Origin: Endozoicomonas sp. 4G | GTDB lineage: Bacteria; Pseudomonadota; Gammaproteobacteria; Pseudomonadales; Endozoicomonadaceae | NCBI RefSeq assembly: GCF_023822025.1 | Contig: NZ_CP082909.1 | Span: 2,966,001 to 3,030,000, forward strand | Direction: 5' to 3' | Length of the DNA: 64,000 nucleotides | In this document: piece by piece, positions 43,801 through 53,042 of the stretch | Layout of the letters: each line of letters begins with the position of its first letter | Position numbering within the stretch: position 1 is the stretch's first letter | Notes under the pieces: generated by a model | Seen by the model: the letters and a program-made list of their open reading frames with translations, nothing else | Told to the model about the DNA's origin: nothing | Databases searched by the model: none | Translations under genes and position numbers: made by a program

Positions 43801-45384
43801 CATGGGTTGCGGTATGCCTTCGGGACAAACTTCAGGACGGTAGCCTGAAGCCATAACCTTGAGGCAAGTTCGTAGAACATCGTCTTCTTCTTGCACTAAC
43901 GACAGGTATTTACCCGCCTGGGCATCGCCGTAATTATCTTCATGGATGCCAGAACTGCGGACGATAACCGGCGGTGACTGGGAGGGTTTGTCTAGCTGAC
44001 TACGCAGATCCCTGATTTGTTGGGCTGCTTCAGACTCTTTAACCTGCTGGTAAAAGTCATCACTGACAATAAATTCCGCCAGCCCCTTCAGCACCTCGGT
44101 TCTTTTGACGTGTTCTGAAGGTAGCAAAGTATTGAGGTATCCCCTGATGTGCGCCAGGCTGGTCTGCGCCCCCAGCTCACAGGCGATATCGGGAAGATAG
44201 CGAGCTAAAGAATGAGGATTCAGAGGGTGTTGTTCAAGCGCCTTCACAACCTGGGTGGTCACACATTGAAACGGTGGAACATTCAGACCGGCGTCCTTCA
44301 TCCGCTGCAAAAACATTCCCTTGCCGCCAAGTTGTTCCCGGAGTGTGCCAACCTGATCTGAAACAGACAAACGACAGAGACGCTTGGCTAAAGGCGTTTG
44401 AATAGTCGGAACGCCACCAGAAGAATCAAAATGTCTTTTGGATGCACTACTAGACTGGGTATTCTGATTTGGATTCGGTGGCGGGTTTTGGGTCTTTGAT
44501 CCACCCTCTTGCGATGGGGCACTGGTGTTTTCACGGGTTGAGCCTGGTTCAGAATTTGGGCAGCTGACTATTTTAGACAGAACCTCCTGACAGGCTTTTC
44601 TGGTTGATGCCAGACACAGGACAGTACCGTCAGGAAGATCAATATCCAATGGTACAACAGAGTCGTCTGACTGGACGTGAGCATCTTCACGGTGGCGTTC
44701 AGCTTCCTGCTCTATGTCTTTTTGCTCTCTGACAGTGATTCCGTTGGTTTTTGCAATGTACACTTTTCGGGCAGTGTCTGCGTCTGTTGCTGCTTCGGCG
44801 ATCCTGATCTTCACCCTGCCCATGGCTAGCTCTTCGACGGCGATTTTATGAATCCGCTCCATTTCAGCTTGCTGTCTTTGTAAAAAAATCCGGTAATCGG
44901 GCAGATCGTATTCCGGAAATGTCAGCTTGGGTTCATGGCTATAGCGTAGGACAGTGCTCTGGTAACGATGGGTTTTCAGGTGGAGAGGCTGTTGGGTGTC
45001 GAGCGTGACGCTGGTTATGGACTCCATACCAAAGCATTGCCAGCTTCTGTTCTCAGCAGTGTCTATAGGCTGACAAAATGTATGCTCGCCGGGCATAGGT
45101 TCTGTGCCACTGATAATAAAAGGACCATCCGATGAAACGTGAAGAAACGGATGATTGCCTGGCCCCGGTCCGGTACCTTTTTCCGGATGGTAAGGAAGTG
45201 GCTGCCAGGTTTGCTGCCTGAGTGCCAGTGCCCCCAGTGTCACCAGAGACCCTGTGATAGCGGAGGCTTGGCCTGGCAGAGGGTACGCAGTCAACCCTTC
45301 AGGAATTTGTGCCTCCACCGAAGCCATGAAAAGCAAGAAAAAGAATAGAGACCTCGGTAATCGTTCCAATGTCTTGATTCTCAA
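40897..45384 (-). CDS. Giant PEP-synthase-like protein A, with exported N-terminal extension
   Basis: 1495 aa, the last of five tandem paralogues. It differs at the N-terminus: a signal peptide (LPRSLFFFLLFMASVEAQ) and about 310 further residues of unknown type. At TIQTPLAKRLCRLS it joins the family. ATP-grasp (PPDK N) domain about 350-675: LGGKGMFLQRMKDAG, VIVRSSGIHEDNYGDAQAGK, CPVDAEFGINPEGELCVLQA and RPVT. Swivel phosphohistidine domain about 685-820 with GGSNDHFAIGM; candidate His753. No PEP/pyruvate barrel follows. Instead a region of about 500 residues (shared EGGKGRTLRLRFSD and MWFLAQLLKAIELD) and DUF4116-type repeats near 1380-1480 (YASQRLRDNENIVKAAL). TTG start without a good ribosome-binding site, so uncertain. 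Acceptor unknown. Confidence 0.72.
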   Translation of the reverse strand: MRIKTLERLPRSLFFFLLFMASVEAQIPEGLTAYPLPGQASAITGSLVTLGALALRQQTWQPLPYHPEKGTGPGPGNHPFLHVSSDGPFIISGTEPMPGEHTFCQPIDTAENRSWQCFGMESITSVTLDTQQPLHLKTHRYQSTVLRYSHEPKLTFPEYDLPDYRIFLQRQQAEMERIHKIAVEELAMGRVKIRIAEAATDADTARKVYIAKTNGITVREQKDIEQEAERHREDAHVQSDDSVVPLDIDLPDGTVLCLASTRKACQEVLSKIVSCPNSEPGSTRENTSAPSQEGGSKTQNPPPNPNQNTQSSSASKRHFDSSGGVPTIQTPLAKRLCRLSVSDQVGTLREQLGGKGMFLQRMKDAGLNVPPFQCVTTQVVKALEQHPLNPHSLARYLPDIACELGAQTSLAHIRGYLNTLLPSEHVKRTEVLKGLAEFIVSDDFYQQVKESEAAQQIRDLRSQLDKPSQSPPVIVRSSGIHEDNYGDAQAGKYLSLVQEEDDVLRTCLKVMASGYRPEVCPEGIPQPMALIIQECIDCQCGGVIMSFQSFQNRNIGVEFTRGQPRGVVAGQSGNTPHRIDIAYEEGPDSYQYFPGAISSHYVLRKSNNGYSETRIDNTDTQKDDVSHLVTDKMVSDIREMVTKLENLLRCPVDAEFGINPEGELCVLQARPVTQLSGDMNFAMPIPEEAIATGAGVSEGFCTGTVWLADKGKADTMPEGAIVVADHIEDWMLDPEFLKRVGGIVIARGGSNDHFAIGMKQQQKTLMLAGDQFEAVAAQAGQQATLACARFNDEPGAFIVAGDISGQLATFRKLSSPFDVPQTKAVPSRDDLSFPEGTFLEVASGFQWLTDQNARLLAFFAPGGGLDCLANPVKLSMSPQRSRILAETKDNVKRLVHGAQALLQGYRAFLKLAGEKGSSEVQLLRDELPQLISRFERLKRIIRSGRQCISIPPQQSRTEGLLSFRAWLAVCHLLQSVLQALNPKEAEQVRSVHELIFALHQRFVNALAPVTLDSGQGKIFTVDKITYVDCTTPGKKASLLSCIGEIYINKLQCSGTVVSMDDALIVNLKLGAHMSLIELLEDAEGGKGRTLRLRFSDNFDSNGSSQKSGKLKRMWFLAQLLKAIELDKEADGMKVSVNPVAGEMIVECPRVKLREALQYAFEKLIIALQTMKDLDVLFNGLAIVEGDQWSFNLLEQRLNSDTATQAHRFAFQHCLFRMVNTNDCDITPDCYQLLSNDQQQFVDHSRWLIKSKDNLGEWLRSDKIAEDARREFFYHFLLSDIDRAMPWLELVYPHLKDEYFVIEQSCSDSLKFYIPPGQPSGEHKEKIRNFLRQHGLKYASPRVRNDKGLVLEAVAKHRMDLQYVSEGLKDDEDVVLAAVNRNGRQLEYASQRLRDNENIVKAALADYPGAMRYAGEGIRDDKDIVKMAATDQIYNLSLASKTLLSDREYMLGLIRMNAYAFNFAAPELKADQLFVASALRMNSMVKLYLKKVPPKT

Positions 45385-45451
45385 TTATTGTTAAGCGGTG
45401 AAGCATAGATCAAATATCCCATGAGTGTTTTTTTTAACGACAGTGACCTGG

Positions 45452-45482
45452 GCTAAAGGCGTTTGGATGGTCGGAACGCCAC
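45452..45482 (-). pseudogene. Scar: remnant of the family N-terminus upstream of gene A
   Basis: The reverse complement encodes GVPTIQTPLA, matching the conserved segment just before the ATP-grasp domain in all five paralogues, but stands alone between genes A and B. It marks a recombination that gave gene A its different N-terminus. Confidence 0.7.
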
Positions 45483-45517
45483 GGGCATAGACTTCCCTCT
45501 CCTTTGAATCAACAATA

Positions 45518-48500
45518 TTAATAATTCGCGGGTTTAGGAACGTATTTACGAACTTCGGGATTTATGTCGATTGCTGATTGGATAAAGTCATAATCTTTAA
45601 GGTCCTGACCAACACAAGTGAAAACCAGAGGATTATTTTGAATTAAGCCCAGAATAATCTTTTTATCGCCCCGAATTCTTTCACTGGCATACCTTAGAGC
45701 GATTAGATCACCCGCGACAGCGGTCTTGACAAGGGTTTCATTATCCCGAAGTCTCTCACTGGCATATCCTATCAGACTACCCTCTTGAGTGACTGCGGCC
45801 AGAACAACATGGTCATCATTCTTCAGTGTTTGACTCAGATATTTCAGGTCACGAGGATGTTTTGCAATAGCTGCTAATACAAGGTCTTTATCATCTCGAA
45901 CCGGTTGGCTGGCATATTTCAGTCCATGCTTCACCAGGGCATCCCTAAGCTTTTCTTTATGATCCCCAAGCAACTGACCTGGTGGAACCTCAAACTCCAG
46001 ACTGACACCGTAAGATCGTCTGATAATATAGTATTCACCTTCCAAATGGGGATAGATACACTCAACCAACTGGGCAAAGTTGTTTATATTTTGTACCAAT
46101 AAAGCATGATGTAAGAGCTCTCTACGGATGTCCTCAGCGATCTTATCACTCATTAACATTTCCCGAAGATGATCTTCCAATTTTTCCTGGCACTTTGCTA
46201 ACTGTTGGACATGATGAATAAACTGTTGGTGTTGGTTGCTTAATAGCTTGCAGCAAGCGGGAGTAATACAAAAACCGCTCCCATGAAACATTGAAAAAAG
46301 ACAATGTTGAAAGGAAAATCTATTCGCTTCTATCGCAGAATCGCTATCAAGGCGCTGTGCAAGCAAGTTAAAGTTCCATTGATCCCCGTCAAAAACGTCT
46401 ATTTTGTTGAAATTGATATCGAGATCGTTCACAGCACCTAACGCCGTCATCAGTTTCTCAAAAGCATTCTGCATGCTTTCAAGTGATGTCATTCCGGGGC
46501 ATTCGACAATAATTCCACCCGCTACAGCGTTGCAACTTACCTTCATCCTATCAGCATCTTTATCCAGTTCGATCGATTTCAGTAATTGCACCAGAAACCA
46601 CATGCGCTTGAGCTTTTCGGGTTTATCAGTGCCATCAGGTCTACGAATTCGGTCAGAAAATTTCAGCCGCAAAGTACGTCCTTTTCCTCCCTCTGCCTTC
46701 TCCAATAGCTCGATAACGCTGATATGATTTCCAAGTGTCAGGTTAACAATCAAGGCATCATTCATACTGACGACAGTTCCCTCAAGCCCCAGTTGGGTGA
46801 TGGATGCTTTGCCAGATGATGTCAATAGCGGCAGCGACGACTTATGACGCGGAGACGTGCAATCGACATAGGTGATTTTGTTTTCCGAAGATATCCTGCC
46901 CTGGCCCGAAGCCAGAGTGACCGGTGCCAGCGCGTTTACAAAGCGCTGATGCAGGGCAAAAATCAGCTCATGGACACTTTGGACTTGCTCAGCTTGCTTG
47001 GGGTTGAGTGCTTGAAGATCGGATTGTAGCTTATGGCAATCGGCCAGCCATTGACGAAAAACTCCCGGGGATCGCTGCCCTCCTTCAGCAGCTTGCATGG
47101 GCGGAATGATACGCTCCAGCCCTGATTGGATAGTCTTTTTCAACGTCTCAAACCGTTTGTCCAGTTGCGGCAATTCATCCTGCAATAACTGAACCTCGGG
47201 TGAACCTTTGTCGCCCGCCAGCTGTAAGAAGGCCCGGTAACCCTCCAACAGGACTTCGGTCCCACGAACCAGTTGATTTACGCAGTCTTTAGTCTCTGCC
47301 AGTATCCTGGATCGTTGTGGTGACATGCTCAGTTTTACCGGGTTGGCCAGACCATCCAGTCCGCCACCGGGGGCAAAAAATGCCAGCAGGCGGGCATTTT
47401 GATCCGTGAGCCATCCAAAGCAGCTGTCGACCTGACGCAATATGAATCTATGGGGGAGCCAATCATCCTGTAACGTGGTAGTTTTTGCCAACGACACATC
47501 AGAAACAGCAGAAGACAGCTTTCTGTAACTGGCCAGTTCTCCGCTAATGTCACCGGTTACAACGAAAGCTCCGGGCTTATCGTCAAAACGAGCGCAGGCC
47601 AGTGTCGCCTGTTGGCCTGCCTGAGCAGCCACAGCCTCAAACTGATCGCCGGCCAACATCAACGTTTTTTGTTGTTGTTTCATACCGATCGCAAAATGGT
47701 CATTGGATCCTCCTCTGGCAATGACAAAACCGCCAACCCGTTTCAGGAACTGAGGCTCGAGCATCCAGTCTTCAGCGTGTTGAGCAACCACAATGGCCCC
47801 CTTCGGCATAGCGTATGCCTTTCCTTTTACAGCCAGCCAGAGCGTTCCGGTGCAAAAACCTTCGCTGACACCCGCACCTGTGGCAATGGTCTCTTCGGGT
47901 ATGGGCATGGCAAAGTTCATGTCACCAGAGAGCTGGGTAACAGGGCGCGCCTGCAACACGCACAGCTCACCCTCAGGATTGATGCCAAACTCCGCATCCA
48001 CGGGGCAGCGCAATAAGTTTTCCAGTTTGATCACCATCTTCCTGATATCTGAAACCATTTTATCAGTAACTAAGTGACTAACGTCGTCTTTATCAGTGTC
48101 GGTATTATCAATTCTTGTTTCTGAATAGCCGTTACCGCTTTTGCGCAGGACAAAGTGACTGGAGATCGCACCGGGAAAATATTGATAACTGTCAGGGCCT
48201 TCCTCATAAGCAATATCAATACGGTGAGGCGTGTTACCGGACAGCCCGGCAACCACACCTCTGGGCTGACCGCGGGTGAATTCAACCCCGATGTTACGAT
48301 TCTGAAAAGATTGAAAGCTCATGATGACCCCGCCACATTGGCAGTCAACACACTCCTGGATGATCAGCGCCATGGGTTGCGGTATGCCTTCGGGACAGAC
48401 TTCAGGACGGTATCCTGAAGCCATGACTTTAAGACAGGTTCGTAGAACATCGTCTTCTTCTTGCACTAAAGACAGGTATTTACCCGCCTGGACATCGCCG

Positions 48501-49108
48501 TAATTATCTTCATGGATGCCAGAACTGCGGACAATAACCGGCGGTGACAGGGAGGGTTTGTCCAGCTGACTACGCAGTTCCCTGATTTGTTGGGCCGCTT
48601 CAGAGTCTTTAATCTGCTGGTAAAAGTCATCACTGGTAATAAATTCTGCCAGCCCCTTCAGCACCTCGGTTCTTTTGACATGCTCTGAAGGTGGCAAAGT
48701 ATTGAGGTATTCCCTGATGTGCGCCAGGCTGGTCTGCGCACCTGACTCACAGGCGATATCGGGAAGATAGCGAGCTAAAGAATGAAGATTCAGAGGGTGT
48801 TGTTCAAGCGCCTTCACGACTTGGGTTGTCACACATTGAAACGGTGGAACATTCAAACCAGCGTCCTTCATGCGCTGCAAAAACATTCCCTTGCCCCCAA
48901 GTTGTTCCCGGAGTGTGCCAGCCTGATCTGAAACAGATAAACGACAGAGACGCTTGGCTAAAGGCGTTTGGATGGTTGCAGCGCCACTGGGATCAAGACA
49001 ATCGAAATGTCTTTTGGATTCACTTTCAGGTCGGTTGGCTGGACTGCCAGACCAAGTATCCTGATTTGGATTCGTTGTTGGGATTTGGCCAAAACCAGCA
49101 TTAAACAT
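45518..49108 (-). CDS. Giant PEP-synthase-like protein B
   Basis: 1196 aa, ATG start with GAAAGGGATG upstream. No signal peptide; a polar N-terminus (GQIPTTNPNQDTWSGS) leads to TIQTPLAKRLCRLS. ATP-grasp domain about 70-390 (LGGKGMFLQRM, VIVRSSGIHEDNYGD, QARPVT), swivel domain with GGSNDHFAIGM, candidate catalytic His471, then a helical, uncharacterised region and DUF4116-type repeats from about 1070 (KYASQPVRDDKDLVLAAI, YLSQTLKNDDHVVLAAV, YASERLRDNETLVKTAV). It resembles PEP synthase and rifampin phosphotransferase in domains but lacks their acceptor domains. Leader sequence shared with C and D. Confidence 0.8.
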   Translation of the reverse strand: MFNAGFGQIPTTNPNQDTWSGSPANRPESESKRHFDCLDPSGAATIQTPLAKRLCRLSVSDQAGTLREQLGGKGMFLQRMKDAGLNVPPFQCVTTQVVKALEQHPLNLHSLARYLPDIACESGAQTSLAHIREYLNTLPPSEHVKRTEVLKGLAEFITSDDFYQQIKDSEAAQQIRELRSQLDKPSLSPPVIVRSSGIHEDNYGDVQAGKYLSLVQEEDDVLRTCLKVMASGYRPEVCPEGIPQPMALIIQECVDCQCGGVIMSFQSFQNRNIGVEFTRGQPRGVVAGLSGNTPHRIDIAYEEGPDSYQYFPGAISSHFVLRKSGNGYSETRIDNTDTDKDDVSHLVTDKMVSDIRKMVIKLENLLRCPVDAEFGINPEGELCVLQARPVTQLSGDMNFAMPIPEETIATGAGVSEGFCTGTLWLAVKGKAYAMPKGAIVVAQHAEDWMLEPQFLKRVGGFVIARGGSNDHFAIGMKQQQKTLMLAGDQFEAVAAQAGQQATLACARFDDKPGAFVVTGDISGELASYRKLSSAVSDVSLAKTTTLQDDWLPHRFILRQVDSCFGWLTDQNARLLAFFAPGGGLDGLANPVKLSMSPQRSRILAETKDCVNQLVRGTEVLLEGYRAFLQLAGDKGSPEVQLLQDELPQLDKRFETLKKTIQSGLERIIPPMQAAEGGQRSPGVFRQWLADCHKLQSDLQALNPKQAEQVQSVHELIFALHQRFVNALAPVTLASGQGRISSENKITYVDCTSPRHKSSLPLLTSSGKASITQLGLEGTVVSMNDALIVNLTLGNHISVIELLEKAEGGKGRTLRLKFSDRIRRPDGTDKPEKLKRMWFLVQLLKSIELDKDADRMKVSCNAVAGGIIVECPGMTSLESMQNAFEKLMTALGAVNDLDINFNKIDVFDGDQWNFNLLAQRLDSDSAIEANRFSFQHCLFSMFHGSGFCITPACCKLLSNQHQQFIHHVQQLAKCQEKLEDHLREMLMSDKIAEDIRRELLHHALLVQNINNFAQLVECIYPHLEGEYYIIRRSYGVSLEFEVPPGQLLGDHKEKLRDALVKHGLKYASQPVRDDKDLVLAAIAKHPRDLKYLSQTLKNDDHVVLAAVTQEGSLIGYASERLRDNETLVKTAVAGDLIALRYASERIRGDKKIILGLIQNNPLVFTCVGQDLKDYDFIQSAIDINPEVRKYVPKPANY

Positions 49109-49206
49109 TGTGACATCCCTTTCATGTTAATGTTTATCCATAATTTAATTGCGAACACATAAATAAAGTACCTTGCCCGGTTTTGACAATAATATTTTTA
49201 TAAAGT
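49109..49206 (-). promoter_or_regulatory. Conserved leader of gene B
   Basis: 98 bases almost repeated at 52945-53042 and 56115-56213. Read on the minus strand it runs from GAACTTTATAAA through GTCAAAACCGGGCAAGG to the ribosome-binding region GAAAGGGATGTCACA. AT-rich enough for a promoter; no exact boxes assigned. Perfect conservation of the Shine-Dalgarno region is notable. Confidence 0.5.
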
Positions 49207-52200
49207 TCAGCTGTCTTTGAATAGACCACAATTCATCAAAAAATTCCTGACCTCACGATCAACCCTGGGGTTTCTAAGTTTTGCTGAATCGATAAAATTC
49301 TGATCAGTTTTAAGCTCGTAAGCCGCATAATTGAAAGCTTTATGGTGCTTTGCAATGACATCGAGCATATATTCTCGATCTTTCAACACCGCTTCACTGG
49401 CAAGGGGTAAAAAAAAGACACCCGTAGGACGAGCAATGACACTGTTAATAATAGTTTTATCGCTTCGTAATCTTTCACTGGCATACTCCAGAGCTTTTTG
49501 ATTATTTGCAATAGCGGCCTTAACAACGTCATCATCATCCTGCAATTCCGAGCTAACGTCGAGTAGAAAATGACCTCTCTGAGTCACTACGGCCATGGCA
49601 ACCTGTTTATCCCCCCTCAGTTTTTCACTTGCATATTCCAGTTGAGATGGTTGCACTGCCATGGCTTCCAGTACAAGCTCTTTATCATTTCGAACCCGTT
49701 GGCTGACATATGCCAGGCCATCCTTGACCAGAGCTTTCTTCACCTCTCTTTTAACATCAGAACTTTTAATATCCGAAAGCGACTGAAAAGGCGGAACATT
49801 AAACGTCAGCGTGTAATCCCGTGAGGGTTTGATAGCAAAGTACTGACCACTCAAATGAGGATAAAAATACTCAAACAGTCGTATAGGGTAATGGGCATCT
49901 AACAATAAATAATGATGCAAGATCTGCCTACGGACATCCTCATTTATCTCGTCACTTATTAATATGTTTCGCAGACTGTCCTCCGGTTTTTTGCCTTGCC
50001 GTACTAACTCTCCACATTCCCCTAACTGCTCAGCATAATAAACAAACTGTTGAAGGCGATTGCTTAATAACCGGCAGCAGGCTGGACCAATACGGCAGTA
50101 ATCTTCCAGATAAAACATTGTGAAAAGACAGTGTTGAAAGTTGAATCTATCGGCTTCTGTCGTAACATCGGGACTAAGGCGTTGTGCAAGCATATTAAAG
50201 TCCCAATGACCTTCTTCAAAAATTTCTCTGTCCCGGAAGATTAAATCAAGCTCAGACATAGAATTTAAAACAATCATCAGTTTTTCAAAGGCACCCTGCA
50301 TAACTTCACGTGATGCCATTCGAGAATATTCAACGATAATTTCACCTGCCATGGCGTTACAACTTAGCGTCATGCTGCCAGCCTGTTCATCCAGTTTGAT
50401 CGTTTTCAATAACTGCACTAAAAACCATACACGCTTTAACTTACCTTGCTCACTACTGCCATCGGGGCCCCAAAACTGGTCAGAAAACTTCATCCGCAGG
50501 GTTCGTTCTTTTCCCCCCTCTGCGTGTTCAAGTAGCTCGACCAGACTCATATGACTGCCAAGATCCAGGTTAACAATCAGGGCATCATCCATACTGATGA
50601 CAGTCCCTGTTGTCCTTTTATGCTCGGATTGTTCGATAAATACTTTGCTGGACGGCTTCAATAGTGGTGCAGCTTCACCCGGGCTTGTGCAATCAACATA
50701 GGTGATCTTATCGCCAGTGGATATCCTGCCCTGCCCCGAATCCAGAGTAACCGGTGCCAGTGCCTTTACGAAACGCTGATGCAGGGCAAAAATCAACTCA
50801 TGGACACTCCGGACCTGTTCAGCTTCCCTGGGGTTGAGTGCTTGAAGAGCGGATTGCAGCTGATGGCAGACTGTCAACCAACCACGAAACGATAGCAGCC
50901 CTTCTGTACGGGATTGCTGAGGAGGAATACTAATACACTGCCGTCCAGATAGGATGATCCGTTTCAGCCTTTCGAAACGACTGATCAGTTGCGGCAATTC
51001 ATCCCGCAATAACTGAACCTCGGGTGAACCTTTCTCACCCGCCAGCTTTAAGAAGGCCCGATAACCCTGCAACAGGGCCTGGGCCCCGTGAACCAGACAT
51101 TTTACGTTATCTTTAGTCTCTGCCAGTATCCTGGATCGTTGTGGCGACATGCTCAGTTTTACCGGGTTGGCCAGACTATCCAATCCACCACCAGGGGCAA
51201 AAAATGCCAGTAGGCGGGCATTTTGATCTGTGAGCCATTTGAAACCGCTGGCAACCTCAAGGAATGTGCCTTCATGAAAGGACAAATCATCCCGCGAGGG
51301 AATGGCTGTAGTTTGTGGCACGTCAGTAAATGCAGAGGATAGCTTTCTGTAACTGGCCAGTTTTCCGCAAATGTCACCGGCAACAATAAAGGCACCGGAA
51401 TTATCGTTAAAGCGGGCACAGGCCAGTGTCGCCTGCTGGCCTACCTGAGCGACCACGGCCTTACACTCATCACCGGCCAGCATCAACGGTTTTTGTTGTT
51501 GTTTCATACCGATCGCAAAATGATCATTGAATCCTCCTCTGGCAATGACAATACCGCCAACCTGCTTCAGGAACCCAGGCTCAAGCATCCAGTCTTCAGC
51601 GTGTTGAGCAACCACAATGGCACCCTCTGGCATAGCGTCTGCCTTGCCTTTTTCAGCCAACCAGAGTGTTCCGGTGCAAAAGCCTTCGCTGACACCCGCA
51701 CCTGTGGCAATGGTTTCTTCGGGTATGGGCATGGCAAAGTCCATATCGCCAGAGAGTTGGGTAACAGGGCGCACCTGCACCACGCACAGCTCACCCTTAC
51801 GATTGATGGCGAACTCCGCATCCACGGGGCAGAGCAACAGGTTTTCCAGCGTTGTCACCATCTTCCTGATGTCTGAAACCATTTTATCAGTGACTAAATG
51901 ACTAACGTCGTCTTTCTCAGTGTCGGTATTATCAATTCTTGTTTCTGAATAGCCGTTATTGCTTTTGCGCAGGACATAGTGACTTGAGATCGCACCGGGA
52001 AAGTATTGATAGCTGTCAGGGCCTTCCTCATAAGAAATATCGATACGGTGAGGCGTGTTACCGGACTGCCCGGCAACCACACCTCTGGGCTGACCGCGGG
52101 TGAATTCAACCCCGATGTTACGATTCTGAAAAGATTGAAAGCTCATGATGACCCCGCCGCATTGGCAGTCAATACACTCCTGGATGATCAGTGCCATGGG

Positions 52201-52944
52201 TTGTGGTGCACCTTCGGGACAGACTTCAGGGCGGTAGCCTGAAGCCATGACCTTGAGACAGGTTCGTAGAACATCGTCTTCTTCTTGCACTAAAGAGAGG
52301 TATTTACCCGCCTGGGCATCGCCGTAATTATCTTCGTTGATGCCAGAACTGCGGACAATAACCGGCGGTGACAGGGAGGGGTTGTCCAGCCAATCACGCA
52401 GATCCCTGATTTGTTGGGCCGCTTCAGACTCTTTAACCTGCTGGTAAAAGTCATCACTGGTAATAAATTCCGCCAGCCCCTTCAGCACCTCGGTTCTTTT
52501 GACATGCTCTGAAGGTGGCAAGGTATTGAGGTATTCCCTGATGTGCGCCAGGCTGGTCTGCACACCCGGCTCACAGGCGATATCGGGAAGATAGCGAGCT
52601 AAAGAATGAGGATTCAGAGGGTGTTCTTCAAGCGCCTTCACGACCTGGGTTGTCACACATTTAAACGGTGGAACATCCAGACCGGCGTCCTTCATCCGCT
52701 GCAAAAACATTCCCTTGCCCCCAAGTTGTTCCCGGAGTGTGCCAGCCTGATCTGAAACAGACAAACGACAGAGACGCTTGGCTAAAGGCGTTTGGATGGT
52801 TGGAGCGCCACTGGGATCAAAACGATCGAAATGTCTTTTGGATTCACTTTCAGGTCGACTGGTTGGACTGCCAGACCAAGTATCCTGATTTGGATTCGTT
52901 GTCGGGATTTGGGGCTGTGAGCCACCAAAACCAGCATTAAACAT
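49207..52944 (-). CDS. Giant PEP-synthase-like protein C
   Basis: 1245 aa, ATG start. Domains as in B: N-terminal polar segment, TIQTPLAKRLCRLS, ATP-grasp with VIVRSSGINEDNYGDAQAGK, then the swivel domain, where GGFNDHFAIGM replaces GGSNDHFAIGM and candidate His475 is kept. In the ATP-grasp part INRKGELCVVQVRPVT replaces the usual QARPVT. The long C-terminal region includes YASEKLRGDKQVAMAVV and YASERLRSDKTIINSVI repeats of DUF4116 type. Most diverged of the set in its C-terminal half; longest of the members without the A-type extension. Confidence 0.8.
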   Translation of the reverse strand: MFNAGFGGSQPQIPTTNPNQDTWSGSPTSRPESESKRHFDRFDPSGAPTIQTPLAKRLCRLSVSDQAGTLREQLGGKGMFLQRMKDAGLDVPPFKCVTTQVVKALEEHPLNPHSLARYLPDIACEPGVQTSLAHIREYLNTLPPSEHVKRTEVLKGLAEFITSDDFYQQVKESEAAQQIRDLRDWLDNPSLSPPVIVRSSGINEDNYGDAQAGKYLSLVQEEDDVLRTCLKVMASGYRPEVCPEGAPQPMALIIQECIDCQCGGVIMSFQSFQNRNIGVEFTRGQPRGVVAGQSGNTPHRIDISYEEGPDSYQYFPGAISSHYVLRKSNNGYSETRIDNTDTEKDDVSHLVTDKMVSDIRKMVTTLENLLLCPVDAEFAINRKGELCVVQVRPVTQLSGDMDFAMPIPEETIATGAGVSEGFCTGTLWLAEKGKADAMPEGAIVVAQHAEDWMLEPGFLKQVGGIVIARGGFNDHFAIGMKQQQKPLMLAGDECKAVVAQVGQQATLACARFNDNSGAFIVAGDICGKLASYRKLSSAFTDVPQTTAIPSRDDLSFHEGTFLEVASGFKWLTDQNARLLAFFAPGGGLDSLANPVKLSMSPQRSRILAETKDNVKCLVHGAQALLQGYRAFLKLAGEKGSPEVQLLRDELPQLISRFERLKRIILSGRQCISIPPQQSRTEGLLSFRGWLTVCHQLQSALQALNPREAEQVRSVHELIFALHQRFVKALAPVTLDSGQGRISTGDKITYVDCTSPGEAAPLLKPSSKVFIEQSEHKRTTGTVISMDDALIVNLDLGSHMSLVELLEHAEGGKERTLRMKFSDQFWGPDGSSEQGKLKRVWFLVQLLKTIKLDEQAGSMTLSCNAMAGEIIVEYSRMASREVMQGAFEKLMIVLNSMSELDLIFRDREIFEEGHWDFNMLAQRLSPDVTTEADRFNFQHCLFTMFYLEDYCRIGPACCRLLSNRLQQFVYYAEQLGECGELVRQGKKPEDSLRNILISDEINEDVRRQILHHYLLLDAHYPIRLFEYFYPHLSGQYFAIKPSRDYTLTFNVPPFQSLSDIKSSDVKREVKKALVKDGLAYVSQRVRNDKELVLEAMAVQPSQLEYASEKLRGDKQVAMAVVTQRGHFLLDVSSELQDDDDVVKAAIANNQKALEYASERLRSDKTIINSVIARPTGVFFLPLASEAVLKDREYMLDVIAKHHKAFNYAAYELKTDQNFIDSAKLRNPRVDREVRNFLMNCGLFKDS

Positions 52945-53042
52945 TGTGACATCCCTCTCATGTTAATGTTTATCCATAATTTAATCGCTAACGCATAAAC
53001 AGAGTACCTTGCCCGGTTTTGACAATAATATTTTTATAAAGT
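52945..53042 (-). promoter_or_regulatory. Conserved leader of gene C
   Basis: Near-copy of 49109-49206, with GTCAAAACCGGGCAAGG and the ribosome-binding region GAGAGGGATGTCACA. Directly abuts the stop of gene D's upstream neighbour. Confidence 0.5.
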
